DNA from: an uncultured Lentisphaeria bacterium | GTDB lineage: Bacteria; Verrucomicrobiota; Lentisphaeria; Victivallales; Victivallaceae | DNA length: 5,748 nucleotides | Assembly: GCA_903821255.1 (NCBI GenBank) | Contig: CAIJKT010000964.1 | Span: 1-5,748 of the forward strand | Direction: 5' to 3' | Shown: positions 5,669 through 5,748 of the stretch, piece after piece | Numbering within the stretch: the stretch's first letter is position 1 | Layout: every line of letters starts with the position of its first letter | Program-made: the position numbers and the translations under genes | The notes under the pieces: generated by a model | Told to the model about the DNA's origin: nothing | Seen by the model: the letters and a program-made list of their open reading frames with translations, nothing else | Database searches by the model: none

Positions 5669-5748
5669 CTGCTCTATGTTTAAGCAATACTTTCACAACA
5701 TCAAGATGCCCATTTCTACTTGCCAATCTTAAAGCATAATCATTGTCA
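5646..5748 (-). pseudogene. Ankyrin-repeat protein, C-terminal fragment (5' end beyond window)
   Basis: Reading leftward from the right edge, 33 codons before TGA 5646-5648 encode one complete ankyrin-type repeat: DNDYALRLASRNGHLDVVKV, then LLKHRADVHADND. The NGHLDVVKVLL helix-turn-helix core and the ADVHADND turn are diagnostic of ankyrin repeats, which mediate protein-protein contacts. The final DND repeats the first three residues of the unit, so the array stops exactly as the next repeat begins and runs into a stop at once. That is typical of an array cut by recombination, not of a natural C-terminal cap. The stop overlaps the ATG at 5653 of the hydrolase frame. Repeat identity is clear; the fragment status is inferred from the abrupt end and the truncated neighbour. 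Confidence 0.75.

Noticed and set aside
1..5748. CRISPR array, tRNA or rRNA genes, riboswitch
   Set aside because: I saw no regularly spaced direct repeats, no cloverleaf-like segments and no conserved rRNA stretches; the non-coding gaps are short and explained by leaders, hairpins and the insertion-sequence remnant.

Overview
The window looks like the accessory, carbohydrate-degrading part of a bacterial genome. Composition is moderate in GC, Shine-Dalgarno sites are clear, and every convincing gene is on the minus strand. The family mix suggests the Planctomycetota-Verrucomicrobiota-Lentisphaerota (PVC) group, with a Lentisphaerota/Victivallales-like organism as best guess: a GH123/DUF6067-like glycosidase, a GH20b-plus-barrel protein, a secreted jelly-roll protein, a LamG domain, an IS4-type transposase start and ankyrin repeats. 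This assignment comes from remembered family distributions, not from a search.

Layout in the direction of transcription (right to left). The right edge (5646-5748) encodes the end of an ankyrin-repeat array, which breaks off one repeat boundary later. Directly abutting it is a 726-residue glycoside-hydrolase-like protein (3488-5668). It has no signal peptide and no good ribosome site, and its N-terminal sandwich domain appears to have lost its start, so it looks 5'-truncated by a rearrangement. A hairpin pair at 3421-3466 follows it. After a leader region comes an intact secreted protein of 273 residues (2446-3267) with a jelly-roll-like frame and an inserted beta module. A GC-rich hairpin at 2423-2440 follows, and its T-rich flank faces the opposite strand.

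Next is an insertion-sequence remnant. The ribosome site and first 31 codons of an IS4-type transposase (from 2231) run directly, out of frame, into a LamG domain that lacks its beginning (1712 to about 2148). A 9-bp inverted repeat places the transposase start codon in a stem of any read-through transcript. After a 13-bp imperfect hairpin (1659-1689) comes a gene that runs off the left edge (1-1585, 528 codons seen). It has a GH20b-like N-terminal domain and a barrel domain with an unusual Cys-Pro-x-Cys motif, and it has its own ribosome site and no signal peptide.

Taken together, this is a block of genes for polysaccharide or glycoconjugate breakdown (one secreted binding-type protein, one truncated glycosidase, one apparently cytoplasmic glycosidase) cut up by mobile DNA. 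Two of the five protein-coding blocks have lost their 5' ends at sharp junctions. The strongest signals for follow-up are the two junctions, the fold-back in the transposase leader, and the two poorly characterised protein families (1-1585 and 2446-3267).
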